Part shown: positions 5,729 to 6,030 of the stretch, piece after piece
How positions within the stretch are numbered: the first letter of the stretch is position 1
Layout of the letters: every line of letters starts with the position of its first letter
NCBI GenBank assembly: GCA_022181005.1
Contig: BQMV01000455.1
Coordinates: forward strand, 1-6,030
Direction: 5' to 3'
Length of the DNA stretch: 6,030 bases
From: Anaerolineaceae bacterium
Lineage (GTDB): Bacteria; Chloroflexota; Anaerolineae; Anaerolineales; Villigracilaceae
Made by a program: the position numbers and the translations under genes
The notes under the pieces: generated by a model
The model's input: the letters and a program-made list of their open reading frames with translations, nothing else
Database searches by the model: none
What the model was told of the DNA's origin: nothing

Positions 5729-6030
5729 GCTTGGAGCGCTTCTAGGTCTTCAATATGCAGGTATTCATAATTTTCTTTATCACTAGGCAAATATTTTTCC
5801 ACATGCTGTAACAGCAACTTTTGCCCCAATCTTACCATTCTGCCGGGAGAGCCGTTTGCTTTGCGGGCTAGGATATTGTCTGGTTCACTGACGCTCGCAT
5901 CGAATAATTGGTTGAATTCCAATTTGTCATTCGAACACTTCCGTGTCCGAATTCTGCATTGATTGACCAATTTTTCCAGAGCGACAACTTGGCGGTTTTT
6001 CGCGCCCACCGAAAAAATAACAGCCTTGCT
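5725..6030 (-). CDS. C-terminal end of a probable P-loop ATPase (5' end outside window)
   Basis: The frame is open at the window edge and ends at TGA 5727-5725, giving 101 residues. No Walker motif is in view because the N-terminal part is missing. The segment VVALEKLVNQCRIRTRK followed by NGSPGRMVRLGQKLLLQHVEKY and LHIEDLEAL resembles, in order and spacing, the post-sensor helices of the two ATPases downstream (LQAILKKRLECALSTKK / GGTSPRAWLRFTAPLVAKY / LTSAQTREF in one; LAEVVRRRVFVASRR / QIILKCQDLLRNM / ILTEDLF in the other). The alignment was made by eye and is approximate; the LTW tryptophan is not conserved here. It is therefore probably a third member of the same ATPase subfamily, ending without a wHTH. 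A GTG at 6009 is in frame, but the open frame continues upstream, so I treat the gene as truncated by the window. Its stop overlaps the next start by 4 nt. Confidence 0.7.
   Translation of the reverse strand, partial: SKAVIFSVGAKNRQVVALEKLVNQCRIRTRKCSNDKLEFNQLFDASVSEPDNILARKANGSPGRMVRLGQKLLLQHVEKYLPSDKENYEYLHIEDLEALQA

Noticed and set aside
5725..6009. Treating the GTG at 6009 as the true start of a complete 94-aa gene
   Set aside because: The frame stays open to the window edge upstream, no good SD precedes the GTG, and the product resembles only the C-terminal helices of the neighbouring ATPases. A truncated larger gene explains it better.
1..6030. CRISPR array, tRNA, rRNA, insertion sequence or riboswitch
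   Set aside because: No regularly spaced repeats, cloverleaf, rRNA-like stretch, terminal inverted repeats with a transposase, or non-coding leader were seen. Almost every base is in a minus-strand gene.

Overview
The window is one uninterrupted block of minus-strand coding sequence with almost no non-coding DNA. It looks like the middle of a bacterial operon. GC is close to half overall, with local swings. The genes are P-loop NTPases of lineage-expanded types with no close named relative that I recognise. This style of content (STAND and AAA-like ATPases in tandem, helical-repeat tails, OmpR-type wHTH fusions) is common in Chloroflexota such as Anaerolineae and in other signalling-rich bacteria. 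The taxonomic suggestion is an inference at low to moderate confidence. There is no rRNA, tRNA or housekeeping marker to anchor it.

In transcription order, from high to low coordinates, there are six genes. (1) 6030-5725 is the C-terminal end of a protein that starts outside the window. It resembles the end of the ATPase domains in the next genes. (2) 5728-4373 is a 451-aa P-loop ATPase with an OmpR/PhoB-type winged-helix domain at its C-terminus. (3) 4363-4130 is a small AT-rich ORF of 77 aa with unknown function. (4) 4120-3023 is a 365-aa P-loop ATPase of the same subfamily as gene 2. (5) 3039-1840 is a 399-aa compact STAND-type NTPase. (6) 1820 to beyond position 1 is a second STAND-type NTPase with a long helical C-terminal region, cut by the window edge after 606 residues. 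Junctions are 4-nt overlap, 9-nt gap, 9-nt gap, 17-nt overlap, and a 19-nt gap (8-nt overlap if an alternative start is used). All six are therefore probably co-transcribed and partly translationally coupled.

The four complete or nearly complete ATPases each keep an intact Walker A lysine and an acidic Walker B. They fall into two subfamilies. Genes 2 and 4 (and probably 1) share the order Walker A, a VDGL Walker B, a FKFF/LKFF strand, an LTW-x4-L helix and a closing helical segment. Genes 5 and 6 share an N-terminal EFI-D/G-R motif, a GR sensor-like motif, a G-x-P motif and a following winged helix, as in STAND NTPases. Such a run of non-identical NTPases suggests a hetero-oligomeric signalling or conflict (defence-like) device. 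In this model the wHTH of gene 2 would be a DNA-binding or regulatory part and the long tail of gene 6 a sensor or scaffold. No nuclease, protease, TIR, membrane pore or other effector is visible in the window. The defence interpretation is a hypothesis only.
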